The notes below the pieces were generated by a model. The model ran no database searches. It was given only the letters and a program-made list of their open reading frames with translations, and was not told where the DNA came from. From Verticillium longisporum (taxonomy: Eukaryota > Ascomycota > Sordariomycetes > Glomerellales > Plectosphaerellaceae), in the NCBI GenBank assembly GCA_019188255.1, contig JAETXT010000005.1, positions 2,108,001 to 2,172,000 on the forward strand: 64,000 nt of DNA, given 5' to 3'. Positions 12,541 through 23,098 of the stretch are shown piece by piece. Each line of letters starts with the position of its first letter. Position 1 is the first letter of the stretch. A program made the translations under genes and the position numbers.

Positions 12541-12829
12541 AAGAGTGGCGATTTTTGGAGAGTTTCGACTCTTTGTGATGGTTCCTTTATAAATCATGTA
12601 AGGCCGGGTACGACCTCTATTCCATGAATAGCACAACCCGAAATTTCGAAGCGTATACTGACCATGGTGCTGATGTATTCATGATGTATAATCGCCATTC
12701 ACCAGCTTCTTACTAGATAGACTATACACCGTACTGTGTCCTGCTTGGTTGAACTCTCGAACTCGCCGTGTCTCACACTGGCATAATGAGTATCAGAGCC
12801 TTCGTCACCCCTATTATTAGTCATCAATC

Positions 12830-12902
12830 GGACCGGTAGCTCAGGGGTTAGAGCGTGCGATTGCAGATCGCAAGGTCGCTGGTTCGAATCCGGCTCGGTC
12901 CT
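12830..12902 (+). tRNA. tRNA-Cys (GCA)
   Basis: Full cloverleaf without intron: acceptor GGACCGG pairs with TCGGTCC (one G-U), D arm GCTC/GAGC, anticodon stem TGCGA/TCGCA with loop TTGCAGA giving anticodon GCA, and a TTCGAAT T-loop. The discriminator is T. A TTTT run near 12951 could end Pol III transcription. It forms an inverted pair with the copy at 13407-13479. Confidence 0.93.
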
Positions 12903-13406
12903 CTGGTCCGTTGTTGTGTAGCTCGTGTTCAGCGCACGATCCTTTTGCTGGGTTCGAAGCCGATATGCCTTGACAGACGACAAGACGCGACCCTGTGTAG
13001 GGGTCCCTGTGTGGATTTTTGGCAGTAGCAGGTGGGGTTCACACATTGGGACAGCTTCCAGGAGGGACGGGGGATAAGGACGAGATCATAATCTTTGGTC
13101 CACCGTTCAGAGGCCTGAAGAGGTCCGCTGGAGAGGGCTCATATTACTTGCTGGTAACTCATATAGACTTGTCCGTAGGTACCTACTAATCTTCACACCT
13201 TCGCTCTGTTTGTAGAGCATTTCATACGAACAGTACCTTCGTTAGAAAGAAGAAACATGTTTTGAAGGACCGCATTGCTCGCCCCTCTCCGACTTCGCGG
13301 GCATGCCTTTTCCGAGTTTCGTGTTGCCTCTTCTGACGGCCTTGCATCAGCAGCGAAGCAAGGGAGCATGCATGGCTATGCGCCGCCAGAACCAGCAAAA
13401 GTATAG
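12903..13406. other. spacer between inverted tRNA-Cys genes
   Basis: A 504-bp spacer between the two convergent tRNA genes. A TAGGTACCTA-type motif is at 13175-13188. No coding frame seen. Confidence 0.6.
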
Positions 13407-13479
13407 AGGACCGAGCCGGATTCGAACCAGCGGCCTTGCGATCTGCAATCGCACGCTCTAACCCCTGAGCTACCGGTCC
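13407..13479 (-). tRNA. tRNA-Cys (GCA), inverted second copy
   Basis: Reverse complement of the gene at 12830-12902, with one difference in the variable loop (AGGCC here, AGGTC there). All stems are kept and the anticodon is GCA. A TTTT run follows within about 15 nt on the minus strand. Sequence flanking the two genes is not similar, so the duplication covers little more than the tRNA itself. Confidence 0.93.
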
Positions 13480-14563
13480 CGGTATAAGTAAGGTGAAGCT
13501 GTAGTCTGAATGTTGTCATCTTCGTGACTGTCTTGCAATGGGTTTGGACACTGAGGCTAAGCTCATCGGGTGGTCAGAAACGAGATGACGGCTTTTTTTT
13601 TATCCTTTTAGCCAGTATACAGGGTAATACGAAGTACCTTTGCAAGGGAATTCAACTGAATAGACTCTCAATAAAAAAACCATCGAAGTTCCAGAGCTCA
13701 TCAAGATATGGAAGGCTTCATGAAGCACCTACCTGTGATGACTTCCAAACTTGGGTGCTATGTGGTGTCCTTCACTGAGCCCCACCATGCGCCCTACCCG
13801 TACCGTGCCTTGCAACAGTGCAAGCGAGCTCGGTGGCACTGCTCCACTCGCCCACCATCAGCAGCTCAACGAGGGGCAGGCGCGGGGCAACGGCGGAACG
13901 CGGCATCCAGCGTCTTTCGATGCCGTCACATTTGCTTGGTACGAACCCCCCCCCTCTAGCCAGACCTTGCCCTCGTCTGGTTCGGTTTGGTCTGACTTCT
14001 CATCCCTTTAGCATCCTCTTGCAAAATTCAAAATCAAGTCAGAGAGCATCTGGTACCCATAGTCGAACAAGGGCACTGTTGATTCCCCTCCCCTCCTCTT
14101 GCGTCGAGCATATCAATCAGCCTTGCCCTGAGTCGCAAACTACCCCACCATCAGCTCAGCCCAGCTTGCGCCCTCAGTCACTACCGCTCTCTACCTTGGG
14201 TGTCTGGCAAGTCATCCTCGTCAGCTACCACACCTCGCACCACCACACACTGCCACAGAGGCCGCCCGTTGGACAAGCGGGATCGCGACTCTCGGCGTCG
14301 TCAGCAACACGTGAAAGCGCAAACCTATCATTACTCTCGCACGCTGGCGCTGCAATCTTCTCCACCCTCTCTACCTCATCTTCGCAAATTTGGGAAGTTT
14401 GACATTTCCATTGCGCCATACCAACATACGCGACACTCGAGCGCATAATTTCTCGGCGCAACACAACAAACACCCCCACTGCTTGGCGTCCTTGCGATAT
14501 CCATCAGCACACAGGAACTCTACCCCTCGCCGCCTCTTTCGTCCTTGCAGTATCAGGCACATC
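13480..14563. other. intergenic, het-C upstream region
   Basis: Promoter and 5' leader of het-C. Pyrimidine-rich tracts lie between about 14040 and 14560. No gene recognised. Confidence 0.6.
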
Positions 14564-17122
14564 ATGGCTTCCTTCCGATTCGGCAAGGCCTCCTGGTTCC
14601 TGGTCTTCTGCATTGTCCTGGTTCTCCTGCCAGGACGAGCTGCTGCTTTTGGCGCTGGCAACATCCCCTCCATCGCTCAGGTCGAGGGTCACAATTGGCG
14701 CCATGGCGACATTGAAGACATGCTCGAAACCATCGCATACCTGAACGGCAAGAAATGGACTTCGCTTCTCATCTCTCGCGTCTACTTTGGCAACTGGCTC
14801 CGCGACTACTCTCAGGCTGTCGATGTCGGCAGTCTCAAGGGCGTCAATGCTGCCACCATTCGCATCTTGGTATGTCCTACTAGCCCGCCGCTGACAGCTC
14901 GCACTTGCTGACATTGTTCTTTTCACAGGTCTGGGTCCTCTCCTTCCTAGCTCATGGCTATGCTACCGAAGAATTCGAGGTCACCGAAGAACGACTAGGC
15001 TGCTACAGGCCCGAGGAACATATTGACAACCCTCTGGGCTATGCCGAGGGTCTCGATGCTCGTACCCTCGATCCTCGCCTGCGAGGCCCTGTGGATCCCG
15101 TGGAGACAGAGATAGACAGTCGTTCGGGTATGAAGAATTACATCGCCAATGAGCGTGGAGGATGGGCAACCAGCGCAGGCTATCTACGATTCAGTCTTGG
15201 ACGAAGCATTCACTACGGCCGCCTCTATACCAGTGGTGCTGGAAGCTCGGCCAACAGGGAAGAGGATCTTTGCGAGGCCCTGCGCTGTCTCGGCCAGGCC
15301 CTGCACACCCTTGAGGACTTTCCTGCCCACAGCAACTACTGTGAGCTGGCTCTTCGCGAGCTTGGCTACCACGGCGTCTTCCCTCATTGCGGGACTGACA
15401 CTGAGATCAACCTTCGGGGCAAGAGGGTCTACCCCTTGGTCACCGGCACGTTCGGCGCCGTCGACTTCCTGCACTCTGTGCTTGGAGAAGCCAACGACCA
15501 CTTCACCCAGTCCGAAGTTGACGAGATGAACGCCGCTCTGATCAACGCGCAAAGCTTGACCAAGGGCGAAGAATCCGGGTCCAGGGACAGGGGCCTCTTC
15601 TCCTCCTCCTCGTCCAAATCGTCTGGAGATTTCATCTCCCTCATCGGCCAGCTGCCTGGCATTGGCGATGGCTTCATGAAGGAAGCTAGGGATCTTCAAG
15701 CCTCGTCTGCCCAACAAGATCAGGATAACATGCGGTCTAGGTCGGCTTTCAATACCCGCGACAACGTGAACCAAATCCCCGGCATGAGCCCCGACTTTGA
15801 TCCCGTCAAGACTGCTGGTCGAATTTATCCCATCCTCCAGTTCCGCGACAAGATTGTCAAGGCGATCAACAGGTTTATTGCCAAGGTCCCTGGCCTGGAG
15901 AAGCTCCTTGAGCGCATCAGCGAGACGCTGACCGCCTTTATTCTCGGCCTGCTCGCGCCTTTCATCCAGCCCATCATTCAGCAGGTGTCCAAGGTCCTCA
16001 AGGAAGGTTCGTCAGGACTCATCGGCGCCAGCGCCAAGTCCCAGTTCGAGCCCTGGGACACCCCCGCTGCAGCGATCCCACGCACTCGATGTTGTCTAAG
16101 GATCACTTCACCAACATCTTGAACTCGTGCGCCGGAAGGGTTGCCTCGACCATCTTGCAATACATCACACCGTGGGTTGCACCTCACTCATCAAGAATGA
16201 AATGAATACTGACAGAGCGTAGGCGCGTTCTTTACGCATGGGAGAACCCCGGCGTTCCTGTTGACGAGGTCGTCGATGATGTCCTCCGCGCGTTCCACCA
16301 CCCCGTCATGCGTGATGACCGCTGCGAGATTCAGAGCAACATGTTCAAGACGGTCCGCGAGTGGGCAGATGGCCACCCTCGTCGTCACGAGCTCTCTCAC
16401 CTGCTCAACTCGCAGTCGGTGAAGGATCACAAGAACCACGTCCTCAACCAGCAGACGACAAGCGGTAGCCGCAGTGCCGTGGATGTTCACTCGTGTGGCG
16501 GAGGTCTCGGCCACGGCAAGACGAAGAACTCGCTCTGGAACCAGATCAAGACGCGTGACCTCAACGCTATGGAGGGCGAGGACCGGAAGCCCCTGGCATC
16601 TGCCCCCGTGTCCCATGGCAATCAGGAATACGGCTACCGCCAGGACCAGAACCAGTCTCACATCTACACCGGCACCAGTGGTGGCGAGAGCGCCGGCTAC
16701 TACGGGGGCGGCGGCAGCGGGTCGTCAGAGCGCCAGGAGAGCCGACCAAGCTACGACCGGCCCAGCTACGACCGACCCAGCTACGATCAGCCCCCTCCCC
16801 AGCAGAGCTACGGTCAGCAGGGCTACGGTCAGCCCCCGCAGCAGGGTTACGGCGGCCCGCCACCTGGCCAGTACGGAGACCCTCCCCCCGGACAGTACGG
16901 CGGCCCCCTCCCGGACAATACGGCGGACCTCCTCCGGCGCAGTACGGCGGACCGCCTCCAGGTCAGTACGGCGCGCCCCAGGGCTACGGAGGACCTCCAC
17001 CGCAGCAGCAGTACGGCGGCGGGTACCAGCAGCCTCCCCCTCCCCAGGGCTACGGCCAGCCGCCTCCGCCTCACTATGGCGGTGGAGGCTGGAGCCAGTA
17101 TCCTGGCCAGGGGCGCCACTAA
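14564..17122 (+). CDS. het-C: HET-C heterokaryon incompatibility protein (two frame breaks)
   Basis: Het-C family protein, known in Neurospora for allele-dependent heterokaryon incompatibility and otherwise of unclear cell role. Exons 14564-14869, 14929-16171 and 16223-17122, with introns of 59 and 51 nt. A signal peptide (hydrophobic core about residues 11-28, ending AAA-F) opens the protein. The conserved body includes HTLEDFPAHSNY and a long helical region. The C terminus is Gly/Tyr/Gln/Pro-rich, with repeated GQYGGPPP-like units. The family frame breaks twice: at the C5 run 16061-16065 and at the C5 run 16904-16908. In each case one more C restores the frame, giving about 816 residues and a stop at 17120. 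Read as given, translation would stop near 16122. Assembly error is more likely than loss. Confidence 0.88.
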
Positions 17123-17507
17123 AAGGGTCAGAGAAAGATGCGAATTATTTGCCGTACTTGGCGGTTAACTTTTGAGCGGATGGGTTAGGATGGGGAATTC
17201 GGAAACAAGTGACGAGGGCTTAGACAGGCAGGTGCGAAAGTGCAAGCATGAGAGGCTGGGTGATGTTTTGCTGATGAATATACACATGACTGGCAGGGTT
17301 TAACTACGTGCTACGTGCTATGTGAAGTGCGAAGAAGCGAAAGAAAATTACAAACAATCATGATATGGAGGCAATGCCAAGGTCATGGCCAAAAACGCCT
17401 GAAAACTCCAGAGCTCCTCCCCCTCCGTCTTGCCTTTCAGTCATGGCCCCTTTTCCGGGCTATTCGGCGCGAAAACGTTGCGCCCGTGGCAGCCATGTTC
17501 CCAGAAT
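17123..17507. other. convergent intergenic spacer
   Basis: 385 bp between the 3' ends of het-C and ptc6. Only untranslated flanks are expected. Confidence 0.6.
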
Positions 17508-19481
17508 CTACCGCTTGCCCCGTCGCGGATCGAGCGCCTCGGCCCTCCGGACGTCCCGAATCTCCTTGGTGCCCATGCTGCCGAGGCCGCCCTCGGAGCG
17601 CCTCTCCCAGCCGCCGAGGCGGACGACGAGGCAGGTGGCATTGTCGCCGTTGGCGGAAACCTCGGTGGCGTAGTCGACGACCTTTTGGGCGCCCTGCTCG
17701 GGAGTGCGGGCCTCCTTGACGACATCGACGATTTCCTGGTCGCTGAGGTGGCCGGAGACGCCATCGGAGACGAGGGTGAGGAAGCTGTACTGGGCGGGGC
17801 CGGGGGCGACGCGGGTGATTTCGGGCTCGGCCGAGACGCCGATGCGCTTGGAGCGCATGTCGCCAAAGGCGCGCGAGTTGGCGAGGCCCGTAATGCGCTG
17901 CTCGCCAAACGAGTCGCCCGAGACGAGCGAGTTGGCCGGGGCGTAGCGGCGGAGGCGGCGCTCCTCGGCCGGGGTCGAGGGGTGGTGGTCCGAGGTCAGC
18001 GGGTGGGCGAGCCCCGTCGACGTGTCGCAGCGGAGGATGCGCGTGTCGCCGACATGGCCGACGAGGAGCGTCGACTGGGCGCCCGGATGCCAGAAGGGAG
18101 CCGGCGACGGTGTCGAGATGAGCGCCACCGAGGCCGTCGAGCCGCCTTTGAAGCGCGTCGTGCCGCCGATGCCGTGGCCAGACGGCGGCGCGTGGGGCTT
18201 GCCGAGGACCTCGTCGTCGTTGACGGGCGAGTCGCCGAGGCGCGGGTCGTCGGGATCTGGTTTGCGCGCCTGCGCCGAGACAAAATCGAGATCGGCGCGG
18301 AGAAAGGCGTACATGAGGACCGACTCGACCGTGACGAGGGGGTCGTGCTGATGGCTGTGGCCCTTTCGAGACGTGGCATTGAAGTGCTGTGGGTGGAAAC
18401 GGCGAAAGTAGCCACCAATCGTCCGCTTGTAGTCGTCGATGAGGCCTTGCTCAAGTTGGCGGGCCTTTTGCACACTGTCGACCTTGGCAGCGATCGGGTG
18501 AACGCCCTTCATCGCTTCTGCCTTCTCTGGCTCTTTGATCTGGCCTTCGTTGCTCTGCGTTGGCACGTTCATCTGCTCCCGGACCTCATCCTCAGACTTG
18601 ATGTCCGGCTCGTCTGGGTCGTTCGCCTCCTCGTCCTTCTGTCCCAGGCCAATTCTGGGTTCTCGAGTCCGGCGCAAGCTGCTTTTGAGTCCAAAGTCCG
18701 ACGATGCCTCCTCTATGTAGCCATGCAGCTCATCTCTCAGAAATTCGGAGCATTCATTGCCACCGTGGCCATCAAAGACGCCAAAGTAAAATATTTGAGG
18801 GTCTCCCAAGGCACTATCGGCAGCCGTGGCCTCGTTTGATTGCTGGATAGGCTTCCTCTGCAGGCTGACAGGGGCGCGCTTCGCAAAGGCCGGCATTGCG
18901 ATGGTCCCTGCCTGATTCGTGTCTTCATTATACGGCCTTGTGCCTCTTGCTGATGCCGCACCGTAATGATGTTTCGCTCGTAGTAATGGGATTCTGACGA
19001 CGGTCAAGTCTCTATTGGGCATGTTGAGAGCTGCGACGGCCGGAGCCGAGCCTGGCCCAGGGGTGTGGGGGGTCGAGGCATCGCGGGGGAGCTGGTGGGC
19101 GGGGCCTGCCCAGCTTCGTGAGTCGGGATGGAGAGAGGAGGAGGGGAGATGGGTGACAAAGTAGTTGTGGAACGCTCTTCGATGCGAGGCGCTAACGTTC
19201 TGCCATACGGCATTGAAGCTCGAGGCAGCGGTGCCTACGTGTGTCGATGTTCGAGTCTGGAGATGCTGGATCAGATTCGGCCACGATCGAGCGGCCGGTT
19301 TCGAGACAACGAGGCCATTGGAAGCTGAGGGTGTGACGAGGAAGTCCTGCGCAGCCTCGGCGGCTGCCTGCAGTTTGTGCCATTGAACCGCCGGTATGGG
19401 GAACCCAGAGGCTGTTCGCGAGTAGCCTCGGTACTGGGCTAGTAAATGTCGCGACAAGCGGCGGCGGGAGAGAGCTGGCAT
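17508..19481 (-). CDS. ptc6: PP2C-type protein phosphatase, Ptc6-like
   Basis: Metal-dependent Ser/Thr phosphatase resembling yeast Ptc6, a mitochondrial PP2C linked to pyruvate dehydrogenase and mitophagy. Single exon, 657 residues. The N terminus is rich in Arg with no acids for about 35 residues, a mitochondrial presequence pattern. PP2C motifs are in order: RGTRPYNEDTNQ (179-190), DGHGG (237-241), GGSTASVALIS, GHVGDTR, SDHHPSTPAEERRL, SRAFGD, SDGVSGHLSDQE and NGDNATCLVVR. An acidic, charged insert of roughly 130 residues separates the DGHGG segment from the next conserved helix. It is divergent from the BTB gene, with 856 bp between the starts. Frame is intact. Confidence 0.9.
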   Translation of the reverse strand: MPALSRRRLSRHLLAQYRGYSRTASGFPIPAVQWHKLQAAAEAAQDFLVTPSASNGLVVSKPAARSWPNLIQHLQTRTSTHVGTAASSFNAVWQNVSASHRRAFHNYFVTHLPSSSLHPDSRSWAGPAHQLPRDASTPHTPGPGSAPAVAALNMPNRDLTVVRIPLLRAKHHYGAASARGTRPYNEDTNQAGTIAMPAFAKRAPVSLQRKPIQQSNEATAADSALGDPQIFYFGVFDGHGGNECSEFLRDELHGYIEEASSDFGLKSSLRRTREPRIGLGQKDEEANDPDEPDIKSEDEVREQMNVPTQSNEGQIKEPEKAEAMKGVHPIAAKVDSVQKARQLEQGLIDDYKRTIGGYFRRFHPQHFNATSRKGHSHQHDPLVTVESVLMYAFLRADLDFVSAQARKPDPDDPRLGDSPVNDDEVLGKPHAPPSGHGIGGTTRFKGGSTASVALISTPSPAPFWHPGAQSTLLVGHVGDTRILRCDTSTGLAHPLTSDHHPSTPAEERRLRRYAPANSLVSGDSFGEQRITGLANSRAFGDMRSKRIGVSAEPEITRVAPGPAQYSFLTLVSDGVSGHLSDQEIVDVVKEARTPEQGAQKVVDYATEVSANGDNATCLVVRLGGWERRSEGGLGSMGTKEIRDVRRAEALDPRRGKR

Positions 19482-20337
19482 GGTTGCGACAATGGTGAGA
19501 GATGGGCGAGCGAGACTGGTAGAGCTTCATCGCCGTGATGATGCATGGCGTGGTGCATGTATTTTATTCCGCGTGCTTCCTACGCCATGGCGTTTGTCGT
19601 TGTGGTTCAGATGTTCGTCGTCGTGTTCGCTGCAAAGCTGGGAAGAGGGGCTGTCGGCTATAGCACCGGCCGCGTTTGGTGACGCAGCACCTTGGATGCC
19701 AAGCGCCGTACCGTACGATAGGCGGAACCGGAGCTAGTCTATGAGTTCTGGAGGCGTTCGGAAATGTATGGAGACTTAAGATGGAGGCCGCTTTGCAAGA
19801 CGTAAGAAGGACCGGGTTGTCTGCGAATTGATGAGATTGAAGCTGTTGAGGATCGTTGAGGTTCTGGCGAAGAAGCAACTGCACCTCAGCGGACAGTGCT
19901 GCACCGAGCGCTCAACAGCAACAGGCCGTCGTCCCTCAGCAGCGACAGCGGCTGCTGCTGCTGTCACTGGCGGGCTCAGCCGAGGCTTATCGCATCTCTT
20001 ATCAGCACAAGGCGAGGCCCCAGAGTTTGATCCACAGTGACAACAGTGAGCCGGACCTTAAGACCCTGGACTCGCAAGTCGCGACGTGCTGGCTCATTTG
20101 CATTCCATGATTCACGTGGGGACCCTGATTCCTTATTTTTACATTTGACATAGGTATCACACATCTTCCTGCTGCCAAAAAAGAGGTACCTCCTGTGGAG
20201 AGAACACCGTAAGCACTGCCTGAAGTCGCCTCGACCGCCGGTCTGATCATCTCCAGAGACTCTCTTCACCCCACCCAACCCCTCTCTTTGAGGTCCATGT
20301 TCATGTTGCCCCCTTGCGGCATCTCTCTCAGGCCAGG
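19482..20337. promoter_or_regulatory. shared divergent promoter region
   Basis: 856 bp between the divergent start codons of ptc6 and the BTB gene. It must hold both promoters. No specific site recognised. Confidence 0.5.
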
Positions 20338-21846
20338 ATGGACGACGCCGCTCCTGGCCAAGATGGAGATACATCGGACTCGTCGTCCAAGAACACGCCC
20401 GCTGTTGTCGAGATCTCACCTCGAGGCGAGGTGGTCCTGGACGTGAGCTTCGAGACGTCCAAAGAGACCATCCGCACGGCGAGAAAGGCCCACCAGGCTG
20501 CCACGAGGAAGCCAGGGGCGCTGCGGATTCCCGACCCAAACTTCAGTTCCTTATTCAAGGTGGCCTTCCGAGTGGAGCTTGCCGTCTTGCAGAGACACTC
20601 CAAGTACTTCGAGAACCTGCTGGGCAACACCCAGTTTGCCGAAGCGAGGCTTGTCCAGGAGTCGCTGGCCAACCTCACCATGGAACAACGTGCATCAGAG
20701 GACGCCGACCTCACAACTCTGCCGTGGATCACCATTACCGACGATGATGAGGCCACACGCTCCATCGGCCGTGACAAGGTCTTCGGAGACATGCTGAGGA
20801 TACTCCACGGACAGCCCGTGCAGACGCCGGCAACATCGATCAACATGCTCTTTGTCACGACATTGGCTATCCTTGCAGATCGCTTCGATTGCCGGTCCGT
20901 CATCGCGCGGTCTCTGAGCTCGAGTCTGAAGCTCAAGTGGCCCAAGACGAGCAACAGAGCGTTGAGAGCCGACAGCGGCAAGAGTGCTCTGGGAACAGAG
21001 CAGGTGTTGCGCCAGAAGATCCTCGTCTCCTGGCTTCTCGACCAGCCGATGAAGCTGCACGACGCTACACGAGAGATCATCCTACGCGGGTCCTCTCACT
21101 GGAGTGCCCTCGTATCCTACGATGAGCTACCCAGCACAGAAGCCTGGTGGAACCTGCCAGATGATCTTGAACGTAGGTTGCCTTCTGATCTAGCCGAGCA
21201 AAGCCAGCTTGTACTAGACGAACAAAAATATCTGACAAGAGCGCCAGGCGAACTCCAGTACCGTCGCGAGGCAATCCTCAACACCATCGCCTCCGTCCAG
21301 CGGCACTTCCTCGCTCTCTACTCCTCCCGCGACCGCCAGTGCAAGCTCGGCTACGACTCGTCCTCGGCATGCGACTCGTTCCAGCTCGGCCAGTTGCTCT
21401 AGTTCCTCACCAGCTATGATCTCCTGCGCCCCCTCGACTTTGGCCCCAGCTCGCTCGAGGCCCTCCCCGACGCCGCAACCCTCGACGTCGACGACCTACT
21501 CGTCACCCTAAAACAGAGCCCCAGCTACCAGGTGGACAAGAACCACACCAACTGCGGCCTGCGCACGCGCCTCGACCCCATTGTCGACTTCATCCGCGCC
21601 ATGCTGTCCACCGAGGTCGTCGGCATCCGCGGCGCTGAGTGGCGGAGAGATCGCGCCGCGAGTTCGTGGGCACGGGCGGCGGAGGAGCGCGAGGCCATGC
21701 CGCACGGGACCGAGGACAGGAAGTTTGCGTTCACGCGGGGCATGGCGGGCGATCAGCGGCTGCGGTATGAGGAAAACATGTACGCGGATAAGATGGCGCG
21801 GAGCCTCTTTACGGCTGACGCATGGGATTGGAGCCCTGAGTATTAA
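20338..21846 (+). CDS. BTB/POZ domain protein with in-frame TAG
   Basis: A BTB-like fold at about residues 70-170 (FKVAFRVELAVLQRHSKYF onwards), typical of fungal proteins that use the domain for protein pairing or cullin-3 contact; substrate or partner unknown. The ATG at 20338 opens MDDAAPGQDG. The frame is open for 354 codons, meets TAG at 21400-21402, and then stays open in the same frame for another 147 codons to TAA at 21844-21846. The sequence on both sides reads as one continuous protein (LGQLL, then FLTSYDLLRPLDFG), so the TAG sits where a sense codon is expected. It could be a nonsense mutation, a sequencing error or readthrough. No good intron removes it: the TAG could act as an acceptor, but the only upstream donor is poor (GTGCAA). 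Confidence 0.7.
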
Positions 21847-23098
21847 ACCCGGCGGGCTCTACGGAGGTTCCCCAAACGCAAACGTGAAGCTATTGTCGAC
21901 ACTGGCTGGTGCAGGGTCCCGTCGACACTGGGGCAGAATGATTACCGGTGCGGTGGAAACGGAGACGAACAGCGGTCAATCTTGGAATAAATGTCACGAA
22001 TGATGATCCTACAACCAATAGATCAAAAATAAGGGTCTTGGACAGGTGGTCAAGGTTACTAGTAGCGACAGGACCCCTTACCTTGCATCCCCAGACAAGC
22101 TCTTCACCGACGCCTCCAGGGAGGTCAGGGGAAGCCGCCATCGCCTGAATACGAGCGCGGCAAGGGAACCGGCGAGCTTGAGCCGCCCAAGCACCCCTTG
22201 ACCATGCTCTCCAGATCTGCGTGACTCGCGTGAGGTGACGGTAGGGCTGTGGAGCCTATTTTCTTTTTCAAGACCTCGATGCAACTTTGATTTCACCAGT
22301 ACACGCATGCCCTGATGTCACTCAGCCTTGTAGGGCGAGATGCCGGCTGCTGACTCTAAAAAAGAAAGATACTCACGCATCCCTGCATACCGAATGATGG
22401 CAAGTTCGCGGCGGAAAGGGACTTTTTTTTTTCAAGGTTTATATAAACGAAATAAAAAAAAGTGCAATTTGCTTTGGTCTATCTAAATGTACAACGAAGC
22501 TTTCCGACTCCATATTAGACCGACCCTACACTTTCTCTTGGGAGGGTCATGCGGTTGGCCATCTGATCCGGCCGCTTGCTCGAACCTCTCACACATCATA
22601 CTGGGCCATATTGGGAACCATGGCCGCCCTCCTCCCAGGCTTGAAAAAGACGGGGACCATGCCGAGACAAACATCCCGATCCGGCGCTGCCGGTTGCTGT
22701 TCTGACGACTTCCGGCCCCCCCTTCTTTTTCCAATGTGTGCGCAGCTCCTTCATGAATCAAAAGCCCCCCGAGTCTTTCCAGATAGGTCTGGCCTGGGAC
22801 TCACCAGGCAACGCCGACCTTTCCAACCTTGCGAGCTATCGAGAACCTCCCGCTCCGGAAGGGCGAGGTCCTTCCCATGATCCGATGATGTGAAACTCAA
22901 AAGAAATCCTCCCCTTTTTTCTCTTGCCTTCCTCGCAACCCCCTCGCCCCCGCCGTCGGCACGCAAAGTAAGAAAAGCGTAGAGCCGAATTATGTGCAGC
23001 AAAGTTTGTAGACGCGAATAGAAAAGAGAAGACATCGCCACTGCGAAGAAGAAGAAGAAAAAGAAGATACAAAAAGTCGCGGGCCACGTCAACGCAAC
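21847..23098. other. convergent intergenic spacer
   Basis: 1.25 kb between the 3' ends of the BTB and pis1 genes. A/T runs occur near 22420-22460. No gene recognised. Confidence 0.6.

Larger units (their letters stand above)
9508..12829. other. gene-poor intergenic block
   Basis: More than 3 kb with no convincing gene. The first part is the hydroxylase promoter. From about 10.5 kb the sequence looks more AT-rich than the coding regions and has no long conserved frame. It holds a possible inverted-repeat element (11740-11951), a 14-T run (11957-11970) and a weak candidate small peptide gene (12120-12540). Confidence 0.6.

Noticed and set aside
9508..14563. RIP-mutated transposon graveyard
   Set aside because: The block is more AT-rich, but I see no transposase or reverse transcriptase remnant and no clear CpA-to-TpA pattern; dinucleotide ratios would be needed.
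17430..18839. Long plus-strand frame (469 codons) opposite ptc6
   Set aside because: Mirror of the GC-rich, C-ending codons of the PP2C gene; composition Arg/Ala/Val-rich with no domain.
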